The position numbers and the translations under genes are program-made. Positions 45,996 through 57,359 of a DNA stretch of 64,000 nucleotides are shown one piece after another. Each line of letters begins with the position of its first letter. Position 1 is the stretch's first letter. This stretch comes from Dromiciops gliroides (taxonomy: Eukaryota > Chordata > Mammalia > Microbiotheria > Microbiotheriidae), in NCBI RefSeq assembly GCF_019393635.1, contig NC_057861.1, forward strand, positions 61,178,532 to 61,242,531. The letters are read 5' to 3'. The notes below the pieces were generated by a model. The model had not been told where the DNA came from and searched no databases. It worked only from the letters and a program-made list of their open reading frames with translations.

Positions 45996-46254
45996 ATCCT
46001 CTTCCCTCCCCATTTTCCTTTTTCTCCACATTTCATTAACCTTCCACCTACCCATGGGCTGAACTGTGTGCTGGGGTTTGGGCTTTTAGAGATTCAGGTA
46101 TGCCTCAGAATGAGCTGGACAACAGCCTGGATTGAACTTTATTTGGGTTTTGCCAAGATTAGTATAATCTCCCTAAATCTCTGAAGAAAAGTCAGCTGCC
46201 TCCCCATTCCCATATTTTCCTTCCCTTCTCTCTCTCTCTCTGCATTATACTTAC

Positions 46255-46440
46255 AGGACATCACAGAGGGGAAATTTTTGGTGACTTTATTTTCATCCTG
46301 ATTTTTTGTAAAGAAAGGCAAATTAGATAGCAGCTCTGCATCCTGAAAGAGGTAAGACAGGTGGCCTCTACCTTCAGGACTGTCTCTAGGAGGTTAAGTA
46401 GACTCTTCCCTGTCCTGTGACAAATTATCTGTGGGTTTAG
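46255..46440 (-). other. Predicted non-coding first exon of OR gene 3
   Basis: Its minus strand ends GTGATGTCCT followed by donor GTAAGTATAATG (GT at 46254-46253). The block and donor are conserved with the unit A and unit 1 counterparts. It joins the acceptor at 42515. Confidence 0.55.
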
Positions 46441-46460
46441 AGGACAGGAGGGAAATAAAA

Positions 46461-46570
46461 GAAATATTTTAAAGTTTCTGAGGTTTTCAAGGCTGAATCC
46501 CCATAGCTCCTAATTAGAAAAATCATGTAATTCTCATTCCATTCCCTGAGTAATTCAAATCCCTGAAGGG
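46461..46570 (-). promoter_or_regulatory. Predicted OR gene 3 promoter
   Basis: Minus-strand order: O/E-like (plus TCCCTGAAGGG, 46560-46570), 42 bp, CTAATTAG (46510-46517), about 37 bp, TTTAAAATATTTC (to about 46473). It has the best TATA-like box of the three. Confidence 0.45.
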
Positions 46571-46579
46571 CAGGAAGTC

Positions 46580-47600
46580 CTGGAAGGAAACTTCCTAATA
46601 ATGAGACCTATATGACAATGGAATCCAACATGGAAATCTTCCAGCAGAGACTTGATGACTCTGGGTTGCTGGAGTCAGGAATAATTCTATGTCTAGGGAA
46701 TGAATTAAGTGATCTCCAAGTTGTTCTGGTTCTCACACCCTCTGAATATTTGTGTGTGCTTCCTTGGAGCCAGTGAGCACTCTCATCACTGGAGGTCTCC
46801 AACCAAAGGATGAATGATCACTCTTTTGTTGACAGAGTTGGACTAGATATTTCTTAGGTGCATGTTGCCTTTAAAAACCAATGAGTTACCTCATAAAGTA
46901 ATCATTCCTAATCATTAAGTTCTTCAAGTTAATATTTGATGAACAATTTTAGGTTTGAAAGCAATGGGTTTGGATTAAGTACCTATATTTAAGTCCCATC
47001 ACTGTTGCTTCACTTCTCTGGACCTGTTTCATCATCTATAAAGTCAGAATCTTACACTAGAAGATCCATAATCTCATTCATAGAGCTAAATTAATCTAGT
47101 GGTCCCATAAATCCTATCAGGAGATACCTGCTCAGGTTAGAGTTGAAACACATGCCCTATGGATTCTCTGTCATTTCAGAGAAAGTAACTTTTTCCACCA
47201 AGCCCCTGTTTTGGGGACACCAGCTTCAAGGCTGGAGGTTTACTTCAATTCCTTCATACCCCTAACTTGGTGGAGATTCTTCAGTGCTGTCTTCTTAGGT
47301 CTGAGAACTGGGTTCTATGTCTTCTTACAGAAGCAGGATTAGTTATTCTTTAAACCTCAATTTTCTCTCTAAATAAAGGACAGAAAGAAAAACAAGGATC
47401 AATTTCTCCCCAGAACCTGATTTGGGGGTACAGATATTGCTCTTGGACTCTGAAAATACATGTATAGGGTAGATATTGTGCCCATTCCCATTGTGAAAAA
47501 GGATATATCCCAGAGAAATGGAGAACTAGGCTCATTACATATGAAAATTTGTGAGCCTGATTTCCATAGCTTTACAAGTTGACAGAAGTGGTCAAGATGA
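46580..47600. other. Upstream flank of OR gene 3
   Basis: 46600-47215 is shared with unit A. 47215-47600 is specific to this unit; its first part resembles 7165-7440. No gene. Confidence 0.4.
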
Positions 47601-47608
47601 AAGGTCAT

Positions 47609-47756
47609 GGGGCAGCTACGTGGCACAGTGTATAGAGCACCAGCCCTGGAGTCAGGAGGACCTGAGTTCAAATCCAGCCTCAGACACTTAACATTTACTA
47701 GCTGTGTGGCCCTAAGCAAGTCACTTAACCCCAATTGCCTCACCAAAAAAAAAAAA
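47609..47756 (+). mobile_element. SINE with perfect 16-bp target duplication
   Basis: WSINE1-like, TTAACAT/CCCCAATT type. AAGATGAAAGGTCATG is exact on both sides (47594 and 47757). Confidence 0.95.
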
Positions 47757-47967
47757 AGATGAAAGGTCATGCCAAAATTATTGAAGGTTTAGAGACTGAT
47801 ATGATGGTGGAGTGTATAGGAACTATGACATCAGGAAATGTTTGTTGAAGCTACATGGATACTCGCTCTGATATTGCTTTGGAATGTACTTTGGAATTAG
47901 AAAGTACTCTCAACAAAATAAAATTTGGTTTTGTGTTTCATTAAATGTCAACTCAAACATATCACAG

Positions 47968-48245
47968 CATGGCAGCTAAGTGGCGTGGTGGATAAAGCAG
48001 AGTGGCCTTGGAGTCAGGAAGATGAGTTCAAATCTGGTTTTAGACACTTACTAGCTGTGTGATCCTGAGCAGTCACTTAATCTCTTAATTAATTAATCTT
48101 AATCTCAGTTTCCTCATTTGTAAAATGGAGGTAATTATAGCACCTACCTTCCAGACTTGTTGTGAGAAACAAATAAGATAAAAAATATTTAGCACAGTAC
48201 CTGGCACATGGTCAGTACTATATAAATGTTGCCTATTATTATTAT
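47968..48245 (+). mobile_element. Full-length CORE-SINE (MAR1 type)
   Basis: Head GGCAGCTAAGTGGCGTGGTG, core with CAGTTTCCTCATTTGTAAAA, and a CAGTACTATATAAATGTTGC...TATTATTATT tail. Confidence 0.85.
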
Positions 48246-48654
48246 TTAATTATTGTTGTTGTGTGATCCTGAAGTTCTTTTGCAGAGTGATGAATAGCAA
48301 GGAAGCATCATCCATTTGTAACATAGCACCTATTTATTTCAAAGATTCTGTCATTTCATTAATGTGTATACTATTAACAGTGGTAAAGATCATGTCATAT
48401 TCATTTTCTAGATTTTGATATTTTTAATATTTGTATTAAATTTTAATTTCAACTTTTTAATTAGCAAGCATTTATCCTCATCTTCCACCATAAATGAAAC
48501 TATTAACAAATATGCATAGGCAAGTAAAACTGATTTCTACATTGGCTGTGTCCAAAAATATGTCTCATTTTCACTTCTGAGTCCATGTCTGAGCTATCAA
48601 GAATTAGGTAGCATTCATTATAATAAGGCCTCTGGAAATGTGGTTGATTACTGC

Positions 48655-50095
48655 ATTGATCAGAATTCTGGTTTTGCTCACTTCATTCTGCATCAGTTGA
48701 TACAAATCTTCTCAAATTTATCTGAAAATATCCATTTATTTCTTAAGAAACATCAGTGTTCCATTACACTCCTATTCCATATTTTGTTCAATCATTCCCC
48801 AATTGATAGGCACTCCTTTAATTTCTAGTTTATTGTCACTACAAGCAAATTTTTATCCATGGGGGTCCTTTTCCTCTTTCTTTAACCTTTCATTGATACA
48901 CAAGACCTATCTATGCCTTGTACTGAGTACTATCACTGGGTCAAAAGGTATGCACAGCTAAGTAACTCTGGAAGAATAGTTCCAAATTGCTTTCCAGTAT
49001 GCCTGGAAAATTCTTGGAATTGGAATTAGTGGAACTGGCATTAGTGGTTCCATCAAGAGTTCATTAATGTACCCATTATTCTTTGGCTCTTCCAAAATTT
49101 TTCATTTTCCCTTTTTTGACAACTTTGCTAATCTGTTAGGCTTTAATCTGCATTTCTCTAATTATAGTGATTTGGAGGGTTCTTTTATATTGTGCCTTTA
49201 GATTTCTTCCTTTAAAAAATGCCTCCTCTTATCCTTTGACCATTGATCAATTGGGAATGCCTCTTACTCAGAATTTGAATTGAGCTCCTCATGTATCCTG
49301 GAAATAGGACCTTTCTCAGATAAATTGCTATAAATATTTTTCCAAATAAACCATTTCCTTTCTAATTTTAATTATATTTTTGTGGGAAATTTTGTGGAAA
49401 AATTTTTTATTTTATATCATCAAAACTATCCATTTTATTTCTTCATTCCTCTCTCTCGTGTTTGGTCATGAACTCTTCCTCTGTTTGTTGGTATGAAAGG
49501 TAATTCCTTCCTTAATCCTCTAACTGGTTTATAATGTGACCTTTTACATCTAAGTCATATATCTAGTTAGAGCTACTCTTGGTATGTGGTATGAGGTGTT
49601 GATCAAAATATTTTCTATCAGAATGCTCTCCAGTTTTTGTCAAATAATAAGTCCTTACCCCAGTAGCTGAGGTCCTTGGATTTATTGGAATACAAGCCTA
49701 TAAGCTTATTTTGCTTCTCTTTGCTGTGTACCCAATCTATTCTATTGATTGACCTACTTTTAAAGCAGTTCCAAAACATTGTGATGATATCTGCTTTGTA
49801 GTTAGTATAGTTACAAATCTGGTTTTCATTTAACTTAATCATTTTATTGGCAGATAGTTTCTAATAATTTTCATTATTTCTTCTGTTTTGTGAATTTTTT
49901 CATTTTTTTTATAATTTGGTTTTAAACTTTCTTGTTTAAACAAAGTCATCTAATGGCTTATCTATTTTATTTTTATATTACTTATTGTTTTATTAATTTA
50001 TTTTTTAATTTTCCATTTTATTAGTCTCTTTAATTTTCAGAATTTTTATTTTGGCATTTAATTAGTTCTAAATAATTTCTTTTCAGGGGAGTTTT
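48655..50095 (-). mobile_element. L1 ORF2 C-terminal region, antisense (unit B copy)
   Basis: Minus strand 49842-49618 reads YTNYKADIITMFWNCFKSRS and then YWGKDLLFDKNW, which match the L1 ORF2 C-terminal YYKA...WYW...WGKDSLF blocks. Stops break the rest. Paralogous to 35690-37365. Confidence 0.8.
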
Positions 50096-50099
50096 AGTT

Positions 50100-53000
50100 G
50101 CATTCCTATTTTGATTTTTTGCTGTCTATAGTTTTAATATTTATTTTCCCAATTACATATAAAAATAATTTAACACTCATTTTAAAAAATGTTTGGTTCC
50201 AAATTCTCCTCCTTTCCTGCCATCTCTTTGAGAAGGAAAGCAATTTGATGTATTATACATGTGCAGTCATGCAAAACATATTTCCATATTGCTATGTTAT
50301 TCCATGTTATTATTTCCATATCTTGTTATAGGGAAAAAAGACAAAACAAAGGCAAAAAAATTATATTTTTTAAAGTATGCTTCAATTTGCCTTCATACTC
50401 CCTAGTTCTTTATCTGGAGGGGGATAACATCTTTCATCATCAGCCCTATGGAATGGTCTTGGATCATTATATTGCTAAGAATAGTTGAGGTATTCACAAA
50501 TCATCATACAATATTGCTGTTGCTGTATACAATGTTCTCTTTGTTCTTCTCACTTCACTTTGCCTCAATTCATATGTCTTCCCAGTGGATTTTTTTTCTG
50601 AAAGCATCCTGCTCATCATTTCCTATACCATAATAGTATTTCATGAGAATCATATACGACAACTTGTTCGTTCCCCAATTGTGTGGGATCCCTGTGATTT
50701 CCATTTTTTTGCCACCACAAAGAGAGCTGCTATACATATTTTTGTACACATAGCTCCTTTACCTTTTTAAAAATCTCTTTGGGATACAGACTGAGTAGTG
50801 GTGTTTCTGGTTAAATGGGTATTCATAGTTTTATAGCTCTTTGGGCATAGTTCCAAATTGCTCTCCAGAGTGGTTATATAACTTCAGTACTCCATCAACA
50901 ATGTGTTAGTGTCCCAATTTTCCCATATCCTCTCCTACATTTCTTATTTTTCTTTTTCTCTCATATAAGCCAATCTGAGTATTTCTCTAATCAATAGTAA
51001 TTTATAGCATTTTTTAATATGACCATAGATAGCTTTATTTTCTTCATCTGAAAACTGCTTATTCACACCATTGGTTATTTATCATTTGAGGAATGATTTG
51101 TATTCTTATAAATTTGACAGAGTTCTCTATATATTTTAGAAATGAGGCCTCTATTAGAGATACTTGCTGTAATTTTTTTCATAGTTATGATTACTGTGTA
51201 TTTCCCTCCATCCTATTTTTCTCATTATTTATCCTTCTCTCTCTCTTTCCTTTCACCCTGTTCCTCCTCAAAAGTGTTTTGTCTCTGACTACTACCTCCC
51301 TCAATCCACCCCCTTTTCTATCACATCTCCCATTTCTTATCCCTTTCCCTTCCTACTTCCCTAAAGGGTAAGATAGCTTTCTATACCCAACTGAGTATAT
51401 ATATATAATATTCCCTCTGAGCCAATTTTGATGAGAGTAAGGTTGCAATGTTATCCTTCACCTTCCCTCTCCATCTTCCCCTCCACTATAAAAGCTCTTT
51501 CATGCCTCTTTTATGTAAGATAAATTTCTCCATTCTACCTCTCTTACCCTCTTCTCCCAGTGTTTTCCTATTTCTCACCCCTTAATTTTATTTTTAGATA
51601 TTATCCTAAAATAATCAACTCATACCTATGTATTCTCCTTCTGATTGCCCTAATAATAATAACAAATAACATATCTCTTAGAAGTTACAAGTATCAGCTT
51701 CCAATGTAGGAAAGCAAACAATTCAACCTTATGGAATCACTTATGACTTCTCTTTCATGTTTATCTTTTTTATGATTCCCTTGAGTCTTGTATTTAAACA
51801 TTTAATTTTCTGTTTCACCCTGGCATTTTTATCAGGAATGCTTAAAAATGCTCTGTTTCATTAATGTCAATTTTTTTTGCTGGGTAGATGAGTCTTGGTT
51901 ATAATCTCAGCTCCTTTGCCCTTCAGAATATCATATGCCAAGCCTTCCAAGCCTTTATTGTAGAAGTTTCTAAATCACGTGTTATACTTATTGGTTCTAT
52001 GATATTTGAATTGTTTCTTTCTGGCTACTTGTCATATTTTCTTCTTAATCTGGAAGCTCTGAAATTTGACTATAATATTCCTAGGAGTTTTCATTTTGGG
52101 ATCTCTCTCAGGAGGTGATTGGTAGATTGGTAGATTCTTTTAATTTCTATTTTATACTCTGGCTCTAGAATAATGTGGAAGTTTTCCTTGATAATTTCTT
52201 AAAATATGATGTCTAGGTTCTTTTTTTGATCACTGCTTTCAAATCATTTCTTAAATCATTTCTCTTCAGTCTATTTCCCAGGTCAATTTTAAAGCAATAT
52301 TTCATATTTTGTTCTAATTTTCATTCTTTTGATTTTGTTTTATTGTTTCTTGATTTCTCATGGACACATCAACTTCCACTTACCCAATTTCAATTTTTAA
52401 GGAATTATTTTCTTCAGAGAGCTTTTGTACATCTTTTTTCATTTGGCCAAGTCTATTTTTAAGGAGTTCTTTTCTTCAGTGAATATTTGGTTGTTGGTTT
52501 TTTTTTCCATTTGACCAGTTCCACTTTTTAAGAAGGTCTTCTCATCAGTGAGCTTTTATACAATTTTTTCATTTGGCTAATTTCGGTTTTTAAGGTGTTA
52601 TTTTCTTCAATATTTTATGCCTCCTTTGCCAATATGTTAATTCTTTTTCATGATTTTCTTGCCTCTCTCTCATTTTTTCTACCTCTCTGATTTTTAAAAT
52701 CCTTTTTGAGGTCTTTCTAGGAATTCATTTTGGGCCTGAGACCAATTCACATTTTTCTTTGAAGGTTTGCATGTAATCGTTTTAATTTTGTTGTATTCAT
52801 CTGAGTTTCTGTTTTGACCTTCCCTGCAAGAAAAAGAATTATTTTCTTTTTATAGTAATAACCAATTTTATATATGGAACTCACTTCCCCTTATTCAAAT
52901 CCCATCCTATCAAGGACATTTCTGACCTTTCCCAAAGAATTCATCCCACCCAGTCCATCTTATCTAGGTAGAATTCTTACCCATCATTATTCATTGTTCA

Positions 53001-53885
53001 TTCATTGAGTGGAAAATAGAGTCTTTTCTATAGATTGCTGGAGGTGGAATGATCTAAGAGAACTGACATGATCAGAGCCATGTCCACCATTCCCCCATTA
53101 TAATAAGCCCACCTCTCATTATAATATTCATTCTCTCATTAATTGTTAACCAATCAGATTTGAATTCCACCCATCAGGGACAACCCATTTTCCAAAGGTA
53201 TTTAACCATTTGATGAATTCCAATGTTCATCTCTGGATTCTAAAAGAAGCCACTGACCTCAATTTGTTGATTATTTGCTAGCCATAATTAATAAATTGAT
53301 TATTAATTACCCAGAAACTATGTCTCTCACACTTTCCATTTGTTTCAACTGTCACCATATTAATTTTCCATAGTCAGGTTCTTTTTTGTTGTTTGCTCAT
53401 TTTTCTGGCCTAAGGGAACTGTCCTAAGCTCCAGGTTTTTTGTGCTGCTGTTTTCAGAGCTATTTCTAGGGTTCTGTAAGTTTTCAGCTCTTTCAAAGTG
53501 GTATGATCTAAAGAGAGGTGGAAAGGTGTGGTCACAAGCACTCTTTCCAACCTGGAACTGTGATGAGGGTCCCTGATTGCCTTCTGCTCTATGCTTTAGT
53601 GTTCTAGTGTTCCTTCTTACCCTGGGACAGAAACCTGGAACTATGCATGGGCTTTGTAATAGCCCAGTGCCAGAAAAGGGTCTCCTATAATCTCCTTATG
53701 ACTAGGTGTCCAATGCTCTTACCATTTGTGAACTACTGGCTTTCCAGGGTGCGTCTTGCACTTAACTGTGCTCCACTCTTACCCCTTCTAAGTTGTCTTA
53801 GGCTGGATAATTATTGAACCTAATCCTTTCATTGATTCTGATGCTCCGGAATTTATTTTGAGTTATTATTTTAAAGCTGTTTCTT
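50100..53885 (-). mobile_element. HAL1 (half-L1), antisense, nearly complete
   Basis: Minus-strand order: 5' UTR (53885-53350), ORF1 with Lys/Glu-rich coiled-coil repeats (about 52800-51950), the ORF1-ORF2 spacer (51900-51200; it resembles 11905-12390 of the large L1), the last part of ORF2, then 3' UTR to 50100. The endonuclease and reverse-transcriptase parts are absent, which is the HAL1 layout. ORF1 frames are broken. An LTR-like insert splits the 5' part. Confidence 0.7.
52825..53347 (+). mobile_element. Candidate solo LTR inserted in the HAL1
   Basis: About 520 bp interrupt the HAL1 between CTTCCCTG and CTGTCACCAT. Visible parts are a CCAAT motif near 53148, a TATA-poor TATTTAACC stretch and an AATAAA signal near 53290. 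The ends could be TG and CA, but I see no clean target duplication. Treated as an old retroviral-LTR fossil without internal genes. Confidence 0.35.
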
Positions 53886-53889
53886 TTAT

Positions 53890-54840
53890 CCCTTGATCTT
53901 ACTTCATGATCTGTTCCACCACCTTTCCTAATTATATGTTTGCTGAGTGATATATTTTGTCACTTTTTAGTTGTTAGTCATTCATTAAGAATAGTCCTCA
54001 TTTGACTCCGGCCCACCATAAACCTCTCCATTACCCTTTGAATAACCTGCATTGTTGGTCCTTCGAAGACTGTAGGGTCCTCCTTTTGGAATAGAAACAG
54101 TGAGCCACTAAGGCAGAATGTTGTATACCTTATCAGATGTGGTCACTGTATCAAATTTTTTATTTAATTATTTTTTTGTCACAAGGAAAGACACTGTCAA
54201 TCTGGAGACATTTAAACATAGGGAGGTCTGACTAAAATATAGAGAATTTAAGGGGCAATATATTATTCTCCTAGAAAAATATACAGAAGTCACTTTGGAA
54301 AGAGTTTCAAATGCAAATTGGAATTTGTGGTCAGTATGGGGAATTTAGAAGTTCCAAATTTCAGAGGTGATGAAGTCCAAGATATTAACATTTCAGTATG
54401 TGTCAAAAGTGGCCGAAGAAAGGGCATGATCATCACTGGAGAGGCTGAGGAACTCTGATCAGATTGGAGGTTATCAGCAAGAATATTGTAGTCCACTTAG
54501 TAAACACTATGTCTTAATTTCAAACCTCTCCCAAACTAAACTCATGCTTCAACTTCATCTTGACTTCCAGCAAATTTAGGGGGAAATCTTATATTTTTAA
54601 TGGTCTGCTCTTTTTGGGACATAAGTTTGAGTTGTCCACATGGAAATGTTCAGCAGGAAGTTGGTGATGTGGAAGTGGAGCTTGGGAAAGAGAATACAAC
54701 TTGATATAAATACTTTGGAGTCACACACAGGAACCCGGGGCTAGAAAGGACTTTGAAGGGCAAATAATTCCTACTTCACGAAGAATACCAAATGTAATAT
54801 GCCTGAGAAGATTTGAGCGTACTCATATGTAGTCCTTATA
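53890..54840. other. Unassigned stretch with an old unnamed repeat
   Basis: 54170-54790 contains blocks (GGGACATAAGTTTGAGTTGT; AGTTGGTGATGTGGAAGTGG) of the multicopy family seen at 6430. No gene. Confidence 0.4.
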
Positions 54841-54844
54841 TAAC

Positions 54845-54856
54845 CCACTAGGTGGC
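54845..54856 (+). promoter_or_regulatory. CTCF-like motif
   Basis: CCACTAGGTGGC fits the CTCF core CCASYAGRKGGC at every position and lies outside any SINE. Binding is not shown by sequence alone. Confidence 0.45.
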
Positions 54857-55059
54857 ACAGGCACAAAATGTAGTCTGAGCTGTCCATCACTCCTTAGCTT
54901 GAGTAGAGAACCAACTCATTCTCTTCTCCCTTCACAGAGGAAAAGCTTTCTTTCCCATCTCTTTACTCCCCCTTCCATTTCATGGGGTGAAGGTTTCAAA
55001 GCAACTCACTCCCCTTCACTCCCCTTTCAAACCCAGTGCTAAAAGATAATTTAAAAAAA

Positions 55060-55460
55060 AAACTGCCCCTGCTGCACTCTCTTGCTTAAGCATTTCATGG
55101 TCACAAGCTTGCTTCTGACTGTGGAGTATACCACCATTCTCCAGGTGCCTTCTCACCTTGGCAGATCCCTCCACCCATATTGCTTCTCTCCCATTTGTGA
55201 GTTGCTCCCAGAATCTCCATTTTGAAGAAAGGCACAGGTCAGCCATTCTTCACTCCTCTCCTGGATCTGCTTCTGACTCTCTGAACCTTGCCAAAACACC
55301 CCCTTCCCCCACCCCCTTTCAACTTCCTTTTATGCCTTATTTTCCCCTTTAGAATGTAAGTTCAGGCAGGGAATTATATTTTTGCTTGTATTTGTATTCT
55401 CACCACTTTAAACAGTGCCTGGTACAGTAGGTGCTTGATAAATGCTTGTTAACTTTTTGT
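55060..55460 (+). mobile_element. L2-type fragment
   Basis: Ends with TTTAAACAGTGCCTGGTACA and GGTGCTTGATAAATGCTTGT, the L2-like terminus; the 5' part is decayed. Confidence 0.6.
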
Positions 55461-55487
55461 TGACTCAAATGTCAAGATACTGTTCCC

Positions 55488-56549
55488 AAATAAAGATTTG
55501 AAATAAAAAAGAAAATTTACTCTTCTTATTCTATTTAAATGACAAGTCAGGGTATTAAATAATATAGAGAAGTTTAGGGGAAAAGCTGTATGGACATTAG
55601 GCCAAAGTCAAAGTGTTTTGCTGTTCTCTTTTTCTCTCTGATGAAGCTTAATTATGTGGCTCCAACCCCAGCCAGTTGACACTGGCAATTTCATATGCAA
55701 ATTAATTTGGTGACGCTTTAAAATCTATAATTTATATCTGTTTCCTCTTTGGGTCCATTCTCTCTCCTTCCCCATTCTCAGGGCTTGAAGTAAAGTAAAC
55801 AGAATGGTCACAGATTTGTACAGCTTTTTGGTTTTTGATATGTCGTCACACACATTCTGAGGAAACTTAAAATAGTACCACTTACATAGATAATTGTTCT
55901 CCATGAAATTGCATGATATGTAGCAACAAATGAGGGAGTAGACGAAGAAATTTTGTGACTATTGTGATTTTATAATTGGCTTCACCTCTCCATTAAGGGA
56001 ATGGGTGAAGCAACGTAAGATAAATAAAAGGGGAGGGAATCTTGGCTCCTGGGAAGCAATCAAGAATCTCTGATTTGCACTATTTGGGCAGCTAAGTGGT
56101 ACAGTGGATAAAGTACCAGCCCTGGATTTAGGAGGACCTGAATTCAAATACAGCCTCAGACACTTGACACTTACTAGCTGTGTGACCCTGGGCAAATCAC
56201 GTAACCCTCATTGCCTGGCCAAAAAAAAAAAAAAAAAAAAAAGAATCTCCAAGTGAATCTCACCAATGTTCCCATCTGTCGATGGTCACTATCCTCCCTT
56301 TTTCATTGTCATACTACTGGATCTTAGGGATCCTCGTTAGTGCTGTGGTCACTGTAGCTCAACCCATGATGGAGAACTTTCATGAATCCTATGCCTTATG
56401 ATGAACGGAACACCAAAACACTTTGACTTTGGCCTAATGTCCATACAGCTTTTCCCCTAAACTTCTCTATATTATTTAATACCCTGACTTGTCATTTAAA
56501 TAGAGTAAAAACAGCAAATTTTCTTTTTTTGTTTCACATCTTTATTTAT
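55488..56549. repeat. Long inverted repeat of unknown origin
   Basis: Arms at 55488-55627 and 56406-56549 are reverse complements. About 90 bp of each arm (from CTATTTAAATGACAAGTCAG to CAAAGTCAAAGTGTTTT) look identical. The outer ends diverge slightly but both hold TAAAGAT(T/G)TGAAA next to a TA. The loop of about 780 bp is non-coding, A/T-rich and holds a SINE. It could be a MITE-like DNA transposon with long terminal inverted repeats or a local inverted duplication. Confidence 0.85.
56086..56243 (+). mobile_element. SINE in the loop of the inverted repeat
   Basis: WSINE1-like, TTGACAC subtype, long A tail. AAGAATCTC is duplicated on both sides. Confidence 0.93.
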
Positions 56550-56714
56550 GTAGAAACTGAATATTACTGAATCTTTATTTTGTCTTTTTCTTCTCAGGAA
56601 ATGGGGAGATTGGGCCTGTGGTTTCATTAGCAAAAGGATTTCCTACTGAGGAACTCCCTCTACCAATATAGGTCAATGCCTTCTCTGCAACTTAAGCCTT
56701 AGAGAGCTACCTAG

Positions 56715-56862
56715 AGAACTGAGAGGTTAAGTGATCCCTTGCCCAGGGTGGCACAGCCAGGATGTGCCAGAGGCTGGCCTTAAACTCAAACCAAGATCTT
56801 TCAGGCTTTGAGACCCATTGTCTGTGCGTGCACACATGCGCGCACACACACACACACACATA
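56715..56862 (-). mobile_element. MIR fragment followed by an (AC)n run
   Basis: Antisense MIR core at 56715-56825 (GAGAGGTTAAGTGATCCCTT), then (CA)n at 56833-56862. Confidence 0.65.
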
Positions 56863-56960
56863 CAGACTCTTTGTTATAAAGGTTGACTTTCTGGGAAGAG
56901 TTATACAGGAAGGAAGGTTGTTGATGTGAAGAAAAAGGATATTAATAAAACACATTTTTT

Positions 56961-57110
56961 ATTTTATTTTATTTTATTGAGGGGCAGTGAAGGTTAGGTG
57001 ACTTGCCCAGGATCACACAGCTAGTGTCAAATGTCTGAGGCTAGATTTGAACTCAGGTCCTCCTGAATCCAAGGCCAGTGCTTTATCCACTGCACCACCT
57101 AGCTGCCCCC
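56961..57110 (-). mobile_element. SINE, antisense, first of a same-site pair
   Basis: WSINE1-like, TTGACAC-type. AAAACACATTTTTT precedes it, AAAACACTTTTTTT separates it from the next copy, and AAAACACATTTTTT follows that. Confidence 0.92.
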
Positions 57111-57117
57111 AAAACAC

Positions 57118-57263
57118 TTTTTTTTTTAGTGAGGCAATTGGGGTTTAGTGACTTGCCCAGGGTCATACAGTAGTAAGTGTTAAGTGTCTGAGGTCAGATT
57201 TGAACTCAGGTCCTCCTGAGTCCAGGGCTGGTGCTCTATCCACTGCACCACTTAGCTGCCCCC
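57118..57263 (-). mobile_element. SINE, antisense, second of a same-site pair
   Basis: WSINE1-like, TTAACAC subtype. Shares the three-copy AAAACAC target sequence with its neighbour. Confidence 0.93.
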
Positions 57264-57289
57264 TCAAAACACATTTTTTAAAAAGAATT

Positions 57290-57359
57290 TAGGGGCAGCA
57301 AGGTGGCACAGTGGATAAAGCATCGGCCCTGGATTCAGGAGGATCTGAGTTCAAATATG
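57290..57359 (+). mobile_element. SINE head only, 3' part missing
   Basis: The copy runs from GGGGCAGCAAGGTGG to GTTCAAATATG and stops after the B box, with no A tail. This is the reverse of the usual 5' truncation. Confidence 0.85.

Larger units (their letters stand above)
41430..51985. repeat. Segmental duplication unit B (carries OR gene 3)
   Basis: The partner of 29290-39614. It contains OR gene 3, the same 3' flank, CORE-SINE, first exon and promoter, flank, L1 fragment and HAL1. Unlike unit A, the HAL1 continues past the breakpoint to 53885, so B looks closer to the original arrangement. Confidence 0.8.
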
